A stretch of 64,000 nucleotides of DNA, taken from Isoetes taiwanensis (taxonomy: Eukaryota > Streptophyta > Lycopodiopsida > Isoetales > Isoetaceae). Shown here one piece after another: positions 32,574-45,715 of this stretch. The notes under the pieces are model-generated. The model worked only from the letters and a program-made list of their open reading frames with translations. It ran no database searches and was not told the DNA's origin. The stretch covers positions 370,001 through 434,000 of the forward strand of contig JAJEKV010000060.1 in NCBI GenBank assembly GCA_021234155.1, written 5' to 3'. Position numbers and translations under genes: made by a program. Numbering within the stretch: the stretch's first letter is position 1; every line of letters begins with the position of its first letter.

Positions 32574-33542
32574 CCTGCTGCTTTCTCTTCTCTTCGTTTG
32601 CCACAAATATTTCTTTTTTGAAGAAAGATCAGCAATGGTAATTATTTAGAGAAAAGTCCAAATTTGCATGTGTCTCGTGCCTAATGCAGCAGACATTTTT
32701 CAAAGTTGTAGTTGCCACCATTACGTTACGTCATAATATGATGATACCTTCATATGGAAGTAATGGACCATTACATAAAAAGAATCTCTAGCACATAATC
32801 ACCAAACGGTGTAGATCCGGACAAATGGTGCTTGTAAGAAGGGACTGTAACTTATATAATCGTCTCGTCCTTATTACTATATCTACAAATGATTCACTGT
32901 GCCAATTCCCTGATTGCGTAGATCAGTACTAGGTAACTATTTTATGCTATGGCGATTCTCTTCTGTTTGCACATGTATGCACCTGTGCTCTTGCACATTC
33001 TATCTCGCTAGCCATTGAGTCCGCTTTTCCTTCTAGCAGGCTTTAAGGTGCTAAGGCCTTATTGCCATGGTGTAAGCAAGGCTGGGGAGACGAGACCTTC
33101 TAAAAGTAGATGATATGACTATCAACAGCTGCTCTTTGAAGTGGCAAAAAACTTGTCTCCGGAATATGATATGGGACCGTGGATTTTATTCCCAATGCCT
33201 GAGCTAGAAATGCTTTCTGTACCTGTTCCAAGTCATTCTAGGTGGCAAGGGACACTACCGAGTTTAGACTTCAACTCCATATAGAAGAACATGCTCCACT
33301 AAGACCCTAAATAAGTTTGATTAATGGGTCTGGTCAAACGGCTCCGCTTTGTGATTGTTGTTCTGCATTGCATACAATGCTTTTCAGGCTGGTGTCACTC
33401 GCCACCAAATAGAAGTGTTCCACTACATGATAGAAGTAAACTATGTTCCCAAATACTTGTAAGTGGTTGTTACCTCCACATTTTGCCCCGAGTAAGTGAA
33501 TGAGAAAACTCTTGGCTAACATAAGGATGAGACGAGTATCAC

Positions 33543-33790
33543 CTATGTCTTGGCCAGATTGGCGCGCATGTCAGTGGTCTGGCAAAATGTGTCCAAGGCA
33601 TCTAGATGGCGCTGCATGTCTACCGAGGTGTAAAGTAAGAGGTCCACATCGTCAGCGTATATGAGTTGCTTGGTGATTTGGTGCAAAAGTTGAGCTTTGA
33701 GGTCCCCATTCTCTTCAAGCCAGCTTTCCAACTGATCAATGTAAAGACACAACACTTTTGGGGAGAGAGGGCATGTGATGTTCTAGTATA
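33543..33790 (-). pseudogene. LINE reverse transcriptase fragment (YADD block)
   Basis: The minus strand reads LCLYIDQLESWLEENG, then QLIYADDVDLLLYTS, then QRHLDALDTFCQ and NLAKT. YADD is the RT catalytic motif. It is the same family as the fragments at 51.9-52.2 and 52.7-52.95 kb (QRIYADDVDLLTYTP and QLIYASDVDLLFDTL). Flanks contain no other RT block, so only about 250 bp survive. Confidence 0.8.
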
Positions 33791-33799
33791 ATATATGCT

Positions 33800-36700
33800 A
33801 TGAATACGTATATCATATTGCCACGTCATAATACATGTCACCAAGATAACATGTACAAGGGCAGGACTCGCTAACTCAACACATGAATGCCAACTAAGTA
33901 GCTTGCACGTCAAGAACCGAAAAGGGGTGGCCGCACAACAATACATTAGGTATGATAGTGCATGGCGACCATTGGGCAAATTGGTGTATTATATGGTATA
34001 ATACCACCAGTGAACCTTAGATATATTATGTTGGTCACATAATGTATCTCCTAGAGGCAAAGATTGAACAACATGTTATTCTATCATGTTAAGTGTGAGC
34101 CATTAAAGCCCACATGTGTGGCAGATGTCTAATTGCATGTGTGACACATGTCAAGGGGAGAGCACCCCATTCCAAATACCTATTAATAGGTATTTATCAT
34201 AAAGGTGTTTATTGGCTCCACTTGCCATGTGCCAGAATTCCATTGGGCCAAAGAGAACCTTCTCGAATGTAGAGAGGGACTATATAAAGTTGACAAGCTT
34301 TTGTCACTTACGACAACAGGAGAACTTAGATAGCTTCTTTGACTGGGAAGTCCAAGACTTCTCAAGAGAAGTTTGAGAGGCAGAAACCTACACGAGCCAT
34401 ACCCATGAACTTACACCAGCAAGAGGATTTCGGCATCTTCATTGATTTCAACATGCAAGAGCTTCGAATAGAAGAGTGCAAGGTAGAAACATATATAGGT
34501 AGGAGTATGCCAGACGTATGTTTATCTTAGCTTTAAGCACCTAGGGTCATGAGGATAATCTTACGCCAGAAGGAGAATCCATAGCGACACAGGAGCACAT
34601 ACGAATTGGAGGGAGGATTAGCATGATCTTGCAGTCTAACAACTTAAGCGGATGTAGGGCAACATTAGCAAAGGAGCAGCCAAGCTAGACAACCAGAGTA
34701 TTCATGGCCGACCATGATGAGCTCCCAGACCTCTTGCACCAGTTCCTTGACGATTTTATCGACCTCGAAAACAAGAGTTCATAATGGAGGAGTGAGAGAA
34801 GACGTATATCAGGAACCAAAGGAAATAACTTTAGTGCATTAGCCAGCTCCAGCAGACCAAATCCAAATGATGGAGGAGCTGACCGCTCCAGGAGCTACAG
34901 ATCAATCAAAGGAGATCACAACGAACTATGACACATACATGATGATGACCATACTTCCAAACACATGAAGGGCATCTCGCATCTAAAGAAAGTCCAACGC
35001 AACAGGAGTAACCCTCAGGTGTTATCCTTTTTTGGCAGACGACAAAGTTCTTGTTTTTCATTAGGAATTCAACCTCTGGAGTAGAGATCGTGTACCTATT
35101 GATCGCTTTCTCAGAGCTTTGAATGCATGCAAGACTGCTCGACTTCACTGACCAGGTGATCCTACTCAAACGATCGACGACACTGCCCATCTTCGACAAT
35201 GAAAGTACACAACTCATGCACTGAAGCCAAGTAACCATCATATCCCACACAAGGGTTAGGGCATTGAAGTAGGAGCAGTTCCATTCAAGGAGGCACAACT
35301 TGGAATGACGAACTTGAGTTAGACATGAAGGTCACTCCAATAGTAGCAGTAACTCAAGGAACCTGGAAAGCAATCAGAATGAGGAATGCAGCTAGTGAGA
35401 AGAGTCAAACGAGATATGGGGTGGAGAAAACCTAAAGTATGACGCTCCCCACAAAATATATGATGCCGTGTCATATACCTCACAACAAATCCCCCATCCG
35501 GAAAAGCCTACCGCACGGGCCCTCTGTCTATCCCATCTTGGGATGGACCGGACAAGGGAAGGAGACACGAAGATGTCTTGGTGTGCCCGTCCCCTATAAG
35601 CATAAACATAAACATCAACACTAGCAATACAGTACAATCAGCTACCTTGAAGGGTAGTACCATCTATCCATTAGTAGATCCATCATAGATATCAACGCAT
35701 CATCCATCACATGACTTCCTACCCAAGCTTAGACTCATGGGGAGAGTAGACTGGCGGCTGGTGTCTCACAATAGAACAGACTGAATTATGACAATGACTT
35801 GGGCTGGCAATAGACAATGGCTCGGATTGACAATCCATCTGTCCGTCCGGTGCATACTATGCAGATTTGCTAAATCAGGCTCTGTCATGACTGTAATCTG
35901 ATGGAGACGTAACTTCTTGGTATCGCCCAACGAGGCTACTCCGAGTTGCATCTCCCTGATCCAATGAGGTAGGAAGGGTTGCATCTCCCCTTCTCAGAAT
36001 ATAGTAGTTCGATAGGCGGCTAGAGGATGTGACGACACACGTCCTTCCCTGACTGAACTCCCCTAAACAAGAGCCAGGCCGACACCTGCAACTCCTGAGG
36101 ATTAAAGCAATACCATCAACCCAAGAAGTGTCGAACTCATGTTGGGCCCTCTCGAAGAGCGGCTATAAGCTTAGCTCGCTCCAAGTCCCCAGTAGCCACG
36201 CTCAGCAGGGACACGGGGGATCCACCTACTTATATATGCATATGCCACATGCGAGATTAAAGTTCAAAGAAACCCCCTACATATGGCATCATGCCATTGG
36301 AAAACCCCTCCAATACATTGTTCGTAAAGCTTAATTCATGTACCCCTATCATTTTTATACATGCAACTTTTATGTAATATTGACTACCCCTCCCTTTAAA
36401 AAAAAAAAACCGCATTTCATTAAATTATTAAAGTATCGGGGTTGAAATATAATAAAACATACACCACAACTCTACACTTTGTTAATTGATTTTTGGGTAA
36501 GTTTTTCTCACTTTTAAGAGAAATTAGTCTAAAGAAATGATAGAAAATTCTAATTAACTTACATCATATCCTAAGGAATAGTGTTTTTATAAAATTCCAA
36601 TTTCAATGGTTTCAAAAATGGCACTGTTCATTGGGCATTGACCCGATTACTATTCACCCTTCGATCCGATACACATAGGCTTCGAACGTATGTCCTAAAG

Positions 36701-37490
36701 CCATTCAGATTGCCCAAAAACATTCGAATCATCCTTGTGTGTCGATAAGTTAAAAAATTTCCACAAATTTTGCACCATATATGATCGCCTGAAGTCATAC
36801 AGGCATCCGATTCACAAATCCAATTATGTAGTTGCCTGTCTTTTGAAACCTTAGCTATACACGGCAAGTCATGTACAAAATGAACTGCAACTTATAGAGT
36901 TAAAATTCTATGCAAACGTATATCCTGTGGTCACATTTCCTTAGTCTCATTTAGAATCTTAAACTGTCTGGATTTTCCTTCTAAACATGACAAACCATCT
37001 CATATCTGTATCTCAGAAACTGGAATGAATGAAATAAACTAACTTAGACTGAAAATGACAAAGCATCTCAGATTTGTATCTCAGCATATGGAATGAATGA
37101 AAGTAAACTAACTTAGATACTTCTGGTTTGGAATGAAAATGACATTTAAGGTAACATCTGAAACTGAAACTTATGAACTACAATCCCACTGCATTCATTC
37201 AAGTAACCTTCCGCTTTTCCTTTTTCTCTGCACAACATAGAGTAACACAATAAAATTGACACTTCTGTTACGTCTATCTTAATCATATCTATAAAATAAG
37301 AAACACAAACCTTGTAACTGATCACTTAAGAATTTATTGAATTGGACCTTGTCATTCTCATCTAGGCTATACCTGCTTGTAGTTGGATCGTATGTTAGCT
37401 AAGCAGGTGAGATTATTGATTCAAGTGAGATCACTTGATTGTCTGATAAATCATAAGTAAAGAACATTGACTCCTCTGCAACCTCGTGTC
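33800..37490. other. No recognisable gene; possible LTR piece near 34.1-34.4 kb
   Basis: TATATAAAG at 34,281-34,289 is followed by a leader-like segment and a short frame starting at 34,339, a layout seen in LTRs. No matching second LTR or coding domain could be placed. A two-copy direct repeat lies at about 36,985-37,125, with ATCTCA.AT.TGTATCTCAG and GGAATGAATGAAA.TAAACTA in each copy. Confidence 0.4.
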
Positions 37491-37492
37491 TA

Positions 37493-40400
37493 TTATACCA
37501 GGCAAGGTTTATCTTTAGGACGATCAGCCAAATCAACAGCTTCTCTAGATTCTCTCCAAGCACTGCCTATCTTTTTTCTCATACTTAGAACTCTACCTAA
37601 ATACCACACTCCCTTTGTTGTTTTTTCTGTAACATTAGAAGTTGGGCTATGCTTTTGTTGCCTACTTGACTTTCTTCTCCTTGTCAACACCGTGGTAGAG
37701 ACTCCCTCAATTTCAGAAAAGACTACGCAATCTACTCCAATAGTTGCTGCATTAACATTCTTATTACATTTAACAGGGTATAGCTGATTTTTCACCCTTG
37801 TCAACCTCTTTTGGCAGCCATGGATTTCCATTTAGTTGACTAACAAGGGTGGACTTGCAAATCTCTTTGCCAACACCTACTACCACATTCTGATCAAACT
37901 TTAACATCATTTTCTCCCTCTTTCTCATCTAGCAACTCATCAAAAACATGGCTTAATTCTAGTCTTGCTGCCATCTCTTCGTCATCCTCAAGAATCTCTT
38001 TACTGCATTGAGTTTCAGATACACCATAATTTTCAACCTCTATAACATCTATAACATCTGACTCATCCTCTACTTGAATATTTTTTAATTGCTTGTAATA
38101 ATCTTGGTGAAAATAGTCTTCGTGCTTCCATGGTTTGTTCCACCAATCCATGTCCTTTTTACCAGTGCAGCATATACCAACCAGTTCACATAATTCTTGT
38201 GCATATAAAAATCCTTCTTTCAATGCTTCTATAATGTGTTCATCTGTATCCACAAGAGTATAATTAGAAAGGTCACAACATATTTCACTCCCGTCTTCTC
38301 CAACTCTTTTCTCAAGAATATGCCAAATATTTTCTTGTTTTGCATATGCGGAAGGAAATAATAGATTAGATAAAGCTTCAAATTCTGCCACTCTATTCAA
38401 CGCACTCGCACTCTCAAGCAAGTCTGCTCCATCTCATTCCTCACCATGCCACCAACTTTAGAGAAGAAGTTTTTACATCTGATCCCGTGCACTTCAACAG
38501 AACTGGTAGAAGCTTGCAATTATTTCTGAAGTGCTTTATCAACAACACAATATAATGACAAAATAACTAAATATCCATGAATGTCTCACGACTATTGAAT
38601 TTTTCGTTCAAATTATGCGTGTCATGTTTTAGGATCCATAACCTCCATAATCTACACAATACATACAAGGAATATTGACTAAAAAGCATAGCAGATTGAT
38701 CTTTAGCATTATACAAATTTAGTACTAACTTGAAGAAGAAGGACACAGTGGATGCAGCCTTCACTCGAGATCGTAAGTCCATATGAGGCGATAAAAATAT
38801 ATCTATATATAGTGCCACAACAGATAAATATGTTTCAGTCCCTAATGTTCGTATTGCTGGACCTGATGAATCTTCTCTAATCTTTTTTAAAAATTCCTGC
38901 ACTTTTCGGGATGCTATTCTCTGAGCTGCCCTCCAGTTTTGCCGATCTTTTCTTTCTACATCACCAATCTGCAGACCATGTTCTCCATGGAATCTATTGA
39001 ATACATGTCACACATCATTGAGTGTGACGAACTCATTACCAAGATAAAGCCTTCTTGATGCATTATCTAGCAGATTAATAAGTTTCTTACCGTTATGAAT
39101 GAAGTCTTGGTCATGCAAGCCATAAATGCTGCTAGCTTCTCTTATCTTTGCATTGAAGACCCATCCTTCCCAATGTATAGCAAAACATCCGTTTTGTTTC
39201 AATAATGTATAATCCTCAACCATGCAGGTTCTACGCCTTGCATCTCCGTCGGAACTATGTCCAACAAGAGGCCCCAAAATAGACCTTAAATGTAAATTCC
39301 ATAACTTGTTGACATGGTCTCATTGTGCTCTAACATCCGAATGATTGAATCTATTACATGTTAGTTGGATGGCCAGCACAAGTTTAGATAAAGGTGCATG
39401 CAAAGGATTTACCATTAAGACCCGTGTATAATGGGCGACCACATTCTCCTCAAAGACATAGTATTCTTATAACATGCATCACCAGATCCAACAACTACCA
39501 TAAACGATGCATCACATTTATGGTCTGATTTTTTGCCACAGAAGCCAAGTAGGCATTTATCTCTTGCGACCCAACGGATGGCACGCTTGATCACAGTCTC
39601 ATCCTCGGCTACTATAGTTGGCACAATACCGCTGGTAGCCCTAATTTCATCATAGGTTTGGCATATGTCTTCGCCAAATGAATGAATGTATCTTGTTACT
39701 CTATATACAAAGTTTTGCCATGTATTGTTGCTGACATGCTAGGTCTAGCAAAGTTGATAGACAAGAAATTGTGCATTCTTATTGCTCCAAATTTTAATCG
39801 TTTCAAACAATTGTTTTGTGGTATCTGTTTATCTCTTCTTATGACCTGGTCTTATAATATTTTGTGCAATGTGAGTCAGAAAATTCCATAAACTAGGCTT
39901 CCCATCAAACTTACCTTAGAAATGTGCCTTGACTATGTCGCTGCAGAATTTTTTCACATCTTTAAGGTTCATGGATTCGCATAAACTTTCCCTCAATGAT
40001 TTTGCCTTTACAGAAAGTGGTACAGCTCTCATTTTAGTGAATAAAAGATCTCTTTTCAACTTTTGGATTTGAATCCGTGTATCCTGCGCAACTTTAAGCC
40101 TCTCAGCATTAGTTAGATAATCCACTCTTATGCCCTTTTGTGTGATTCTGGATCCTCTCGCTAATTTCCCTTCACTTTTTCTATGAACTCTCATATAAAA
40201 ATCTTTCTTCTTTGGTATCTTTGCACAATGTGCACACTGATAATTCACAAACTGCTTATTAACATCCTTAATCCGTTGACAATTTATGTGTCTAAATGTC
40301 CCATTGATAACAACACACTCTCCATTAACCTCATACATGGCTTTAAGCCTTGGTTCACAATACCAATGCACTCCGGGCTTAGACTCGTCTAAAAAGGACC

Positions 40401-41684
40401 TCAAATCTTTCACTCTTTTTCCATAATGGTGTCTCATTTGCCAATGACCCCAGCACAAGTATTTCAAGAAAGCATTTACATTTCCTGTACCTAAAGGATA
40501 AATAAACATACACCTAGAATTACATCACCTAAAGACATAGTATAATAAGTTCTTACCGCTAATGTCGCTTGAATTAGCATCATCCACTTTAGAGGAAGTT
40601 GCTGCAAAGCATTACAACCAATGAGCATCAACTTGCATGCCGGACAACGAAACTCAAAAGAAAACAATATACCTCTTGTTACAAATCCCAATAAAGTCTT
40701 TTGTGAAGGATCTGATTCATGCTTTCTTGGTCGACCTACTTTATTTGGCTCCTCCACTTTCTTGGCTTTGTTTTCACTTTCTAATACGTGCTGGACATGT
40801 CTATTTGATAATATATGCTCTCGCATATTTGTTATCACGGAACCAGTTGAAGGAAATAGGCGAATAGGTCTCTGGCATGTGACACAAACTACACAAATGC
40901 TACTTAGATTTGCATAGCCTACTACACTAGCTTTATATAACTCAAATTAACACTAGTCTCTTGAGCAAAAGCAGCGACATCTGTTGTGAAACACTGTTCA
41001 ACTAAAGCTTTGTTCCGTTCAACGGTGTCCTCTACATTTGCATTGATTGATGGACTGCCCAAAAAATTCAGATGATTATTATCTTCATGGGCTTTTGAAG
41101 GAATATGACTCACAAAGAAGTTGCACATGGTGTCACGTCCTCCCTTACCATAGCTTTTATTGCACTCATGCACCAAAGACAAAAAATTGCTTTCTCATTC
41201 ATATCATAAGACATCAATTCAAACCTGTCCATCCTTCCTTCAGCCCTTAGCTTAGCCGTGTAGGTTTTTATGTCCTTTTTTCACTTCCATAATTGTTGTT
41301 TTATGGCAGCTTGGATTGAAGTCTTCTATGACTTGCAGAAACAGATGAAAGACGATCATCTTTATCTTCTCCAACCACGTCTGCCCCGTTGTCCACATTA
41401 TCATTCACTCTTTTCTCCACTTCTAGATCTACTATCACAGTCTTGTGTCTTTTTGCAACATGGACATATGTCAACCTCACTGAAACCTCATTTTCTTTGA
41501 ACTTGTGCCTTTCTTCTTGTTTACATGACAATGGCAGATTTCGCTCACCAAGGAAAACAAAGCTTCTATCCACTAATGCCTCCAATTCATCATTTTCAAT
41601 TTCATGACGTAATTCAGCATAGGACACGCCTTTCCGCGCATTCACAAAGCCAAATTTTGTATTTATTTCTTGATCCATCGTCAA
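37493..41684 (-). pseudogene. Uncharacterised zinc-finger/AT-hook multi-domain protein, mobile-element-like, decayed
   Basis: Minus-strand frames assemble in order into one very long protein. The N-terminal part (41,684-41,301) has HVAKRHKTV. A finger at about 40,890-40,780 reads CVTC...HILSNRHVQH, followed by the AT-hook GRPRKH (about 40,720). Next comes NGTFRHINC...CAHC (about 40,290-40,210), RGSRITQKG, then TIVAEDETVIKRA (about 39,620). CGKKSDHKCDASFMVVVGSG (about 39,540), GHSSDGDARRR (about 39,260) and IHWEGWVFNAKIR...HDQDFIHNGKKL follow. After VKAASTVSFFFKL (about 38,735) come ALNRVAEFEAL (about 38,400) and LVDTDEHIIEALKEG. The C-terminus has KSTLVSQLNG (about 37,850) and GVWYLGRVLSMRKK (about 37,600). 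From memory, similar unnamed predicted proteins occur in multiple copies in some plants and protists. I cannot name a family. Stops and frame changes between blocks could be introns or decay. Function unknown. Confidence 0.55.
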
Positions 41685-42535
41685 GAAAAATGAAGACAGT
41701 CTTGTGATCAGCCTGCATTTTGCTGGAAAAACACATGCGAGTTAGCTTCTAAATATGCAAGTTATCTTTTTCCATTAATATTCTTCTAGTTCATTAACAC
41801 ATGGCTACATTGGACCCTGTATGGAATTAACAGTAAAACATGGTTGTATGACTTTTGGAAGTGTGAATACAAGAGTAGTGATTGTGTATTTGTGATACTG
41901 TTCCTAAGGATGTGTACTATCTAGATTTACCAGCAGACAGAGAGCATGTGAGAGCATTATGCTTTTAAATAAGATGGTCATGATCATTATAGAAGCTTTG
42001 GGTTGCTTTTTAGAGATGGATGGAGGTGGTTAAAAGCTCAAAGGAATTGAGGAGCACTAATAATTTGTATAAAGCAATGGTGCCACACACTATACTGTTG
42101 GTGCTCTCTATAATTCAGGGTGTCCAATGCAGGACCTATGCAGACAGTCCGATCCAAATGGCCACTGGTCTTGAATCAACTCGCTCATCCAAATCACTCA
42201 TCTTTTTATTAGTAATATATTATAACTATTCATAGGGTGCTTGTTTACAGTGAAAATATTTGACCTGTTCTTTAACTTGGCAATGCACAGGTACACAATG
42301 CTAACCTTATGGAATTGCAATCCAATTCTTTTAAAGTCTGCCAATCTCTACAATTTGCTCTAATAGTATATCCGTGGATGATCAAGCCGGGTCAATGCTC
42401 TTTTAAACAGAGTTTGTTATAAACCATCAGGTCATCGGAATCAACAGACGAATCTCCAAAAATATTTATACATTAATTTTCATTATAACAAATCTAAAAC
42501 AACTTCTAATTCATACTATGACCTCATTCCACAAG

Positions 42536-42665
42536 AATAGAATAGAATAGAATAGAATAGAATAGAATAGAATAGAATAGAATAGAATAGAATAGAATAG
42601 AATAGAATAGAATAGAATAGAATAGAATAGAATAGAATAGAATAGAATAGAATAGAATAGAATAG
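42536..42665. repeat. Perfect (AATAG)26 microsatellite
   Basis: Twenty-six uninterrupted AATAG pentamers, 130 bp. On the minus strand they follow directly the LINE 3' terminus GGTCTCCGTGGACGTTAAAA, so they form that element's tail. The open frames across it (FYSIL repeats) are artefacts of the repeat. Confidence 0.95.
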
Positions 42666-42800
42666 ATTTTTTAACGTCCACGGAGACCAATAGGTCATGG
42701 AACCCATACAATGGGCTAGTACAATCATTACTACTAGGATTAAAAAACCCCTGCCTCGAAAGGTTTTCAAGGGAAAAACCTGTGCAGTAATGATACTAGA
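42666..42800 (-). mobile_element. RTE-like LINE 3' end with (CTATT)n tail
   Basis: On the minus strand, TTTTCCCTTGAAAACC.TTCGAGGCAGGGGTTTTT (about 42,778-42,745) leads to GGTCTCCGTGGACGTTAAAA and the pentamer array. The same words appear at 57,160-57,275 (minus) and partly at 51,200-51,290 (minus). No coding part remains beyond about 42,800. A severely 5'-truncated insertion is the natural reading. Confidence 0.75.
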
Positions 42801-43587
42801 CAATCCCCTCGTAAGATACGAGCTCAACCCCGCCAAAGCACCGCTTTCATTCAAACACGGTATCAACCTGTTGCAAATCCAAAACGTATTATACGTATAC
42901 GTATATTTTGTTCAATAAAAAATACCCCTTTCTTGCACGCACTATGTTTATCTACTTTGTAGATTTGGGATTTTCAGGCCTGGCAGAAAATATTTTTGGA
43001 ATTTATTTTGAATGATTTCCCTATGATTTTAGAGGTTTTGGCAGCCGGAAAGAGATCCCGATTCTCCAAAAATTGAGACAGAATTTTGGCGCTAATTTAT
43101 TTTCGACACCTCTGCTTTCATTCCACGAAGCCATGCACACATGCACGAATTCGGATACTTAGCATGCACACATGCACCGCCTCCGGTGCTCAAAAATCAA
43201 GACGTGTTTTTAGACATATAATCTGTGGGCATGGCTTAATCCGATCCTAGATTACCTTTGTTAAGATCATGCGGGTTACAGCTGGTGATAAGGCATGTGA
43301 TAAGGCATGTAGCTCGAATTTGCAGTTTACGGTTTGTTATTTCTCTGGTTAATGAAAGCAACTTCCTAAGCATATTCTTCTATAGTCTCTGTCCGCCAGT
43401 AGACACTGTTGACAATCAAGATCCTGCCCTGGGCTATCAAAATCCCGTCCTAAGTTGTGCTGCTAAATAGGTATTTCCTCTTTTCTTATGGTTCCTAATT
43501 TAGCCCTTTCCATCTCAGCATGCATGTCCGATCCGGCAAAGAACATCTTCAAGCCACAAATCGAGGAGAATATTTTCTGTTATTTTG

Positions 43588-44012
43588 TGCTGCAGGCTGA
43601 CATCTTTGAAAGGAGTTTCATGGATTTTGCACAAGCCGCACAGAGACTTTCTGCAACAAATCAATCTGCTTGGGTTGCAACTTGGGAAAGCACAGTTGTT
43701 ATGTATGATATCTGGTCCCCAAAAATTAGAAGCTTCTATGGTAGGATGATTTTGGCTTGCAGAGAAAGCTACAGGATTATTCTATGGAGCATGCAGGGCA
43801 GGTATTTTGAGAGATCGAAAACTTGAGAGATTGAAGGGGTTGCAGTGTTCGTTGCTTCAGCTTTAATACTTCTAGAAGCAAGAAGCCAAAGTTTCCAAGG
43901 GCTAACAAGTAGACAAAGTTTTTGTTGTTCAAGTAGCAAAAAGTTTACTGAGCCTGGCCTTCTCAATGCAGCCGTGAGATTTGTTTTTCAAAATCCTACG
44001 TCGAACATAAGG
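43588..44012 (+). other. Possible unrecognised exon(s)
   Basis: A good acceptor (GTGCTGCAG) at 43,588-43,596 opens a frame with a protein-like composition: ADIFERSFMDFAQAAQRLSA, then NQSAWVATWESTVVMYDIWS, then PKIRSFYGRMILACRESYRI. A donor-like CAG|GTATTT follows at about 43,800. A second stretch ends at ACATAAG|GTAAGATTG (about 44,011). I do not recognise the family. It may belong to the gene whose last exon is at 45.7 kb, but the sequence does not resemble the reductase, so I keep it separate. It could be chance. Confidence 0.25.
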
Positions 44013-45124
44013 TAAGATTGATTTATGTGATTTTCTTGCAATATGGTGAAAGTTTGTAGAATATTTGACATTGGACCAGTTGAAATCCTTGCAAGGCATT
44101 GGTGATGGGTCTAATAGGTTCCTAATGCTTTTAGTGAAGGACTTTGGTCAATCTGTTATTGTGGACGCAGTTCATTATGCATTGCGGTAGCCATCTTCTT
44201 GCCATAACTTTCAGGTAACCATCTTCCTGCCATAATTTTCATGTTAAATATCCCGATAGTTGTCTAGGACCAAAGGAGGTTACATTTGTTCGCTCTATAT
44301 TCCTGTTTATTTCTGGCATGCTGCATGCAAGGAACATATTCTTATCCATGCCAGGATGCATGCTCATCTTTCTGCTATGAGCTTCTATCGTCTAGCTCCG
44401 TGGAGTTGCTTATGCTACATTCATTACAATCGTTGCTGTACAAACCGTTGCTTGCTACAAGTTAATTTCTTCTGTGTTGTAACAGCAACCTGGGTAAGAG
44501 CACCTACTTTTACCACGATTATGACATTATTAGTTTAGGTCCAGAATTTCCAAATGAAGAAATTTCCCCCTTTTTTTTCCTTTCTGCAATGATCTTTTCT
44601 TGATTTGGCTTTCTGACCATAAACATAGTGAAATCCAAGCATCAGAGATAATATTAATGGACCGAGAATAATATTTTCTATTGACTGTTTTGCAGGTCAA
44701 TCTGTGCATGGGAATTATACACTTTGTATGGACTCTAGGCAAGCAATTTGAGACTCCAAGAAGAGATTTTAACTAGGCCTTGCATTCATCTCTTCTACAT
44801 ATCCAACTCAAAGTTTAAAGCAAGACCACTTGAATGAGTTTCAAACTATAACGACTTTCACAAAATAAGTAAGTTCCTTCTATTGCATTCTTTTCTATCT
44901 GCTATTATACCACCTCACCTCGGCATTCTTGTCTTTTGTTGGGGCTCTCTGCTACCCGTATACTTATGGTGTTGCTGTTAGATTTACCATTTAGTTCTTG
45001 GCGAATAATTCTCCAATATTGTTGGATTTCTAGCTGTCGAAAGTTCAGTCATCACTATCTGCAATACTATGTCCTTTTGTAGCAAGAATAGACCATATGT
45101 AGCTAGACTGTCGCATTAGCAATT

Positions 45125-45278
45125 TCAAGTAGGATTGTCAATAACAGATTCTTATGATGTATAGTAATAAGCATTCCAAAGATCCTATTATTTTTCCATA
45201 TCATAGCACAAGCGCAAGTAGGATTGTTAGTTCAATAACAGATTCTTATGATGTATAGTAATAATCATTCCAAAGATA
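45125..45278 (+). repeat. Two-copy direct repeat, about 60 bp
   Basis: 45,125-45,183 and 45,214-45,278 both read CAAGTAGGATTGT, then CAATAACAGATTCTTATGAT, then GTATAGTAATAA.CATTCCAA. They differ by a 6-bp insertion and one substitution, so the duplication is fairly recent. Confidence 0.85.
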
Positions 45279-45715
45279 CACCCGGATACGGATACGCCCG
45301 GATTTGCTAAAGGTCATTTATACACACATTCCAATTGTATCTATGATGTGCACAATGCATTTTTTATTGCATATTTCTAGATCAAGAATGGAGATAAGAG
45401 TTTCTCACCTGTTAAAGTACTATCCTGCATACTGCAGCCTGGAATGTATGAGCAAGCTAATGGAACATGGATAGATGCATTTCCACATAGGATAATATTA
45501 TAATTCATTGAAAAGCAGGCTTATTAAAGCATTATTCATTAGTCTGTAATTGCATGGATGCTATTGACACGTTGTGCGTGCAGGTTTAAGTGTTTGACAA
45601 GTAAACGGCCTTATTGCTATCTAGATGCAAAATGCGTGCATTGTATATATGTAGAAGGTTCAGTCTATGTTGGCATACATGGTCATATGCTGATGGAAAT
45701 TTAGTGGTTTTGCAG

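Noticed and set aside
42511-42866. Open frames with repeated FYSIL
   Set aside because: They are translations of the AATAG microsatellite and carry no coding signal.
32900-45715. Upstream exons of the 3-dehydrosphinganine reductase
   Set aside because: I looked for the GGSSGIG loop, the YxxSK catalytic block and the FPPDT block in the plus-strand frames and found none.
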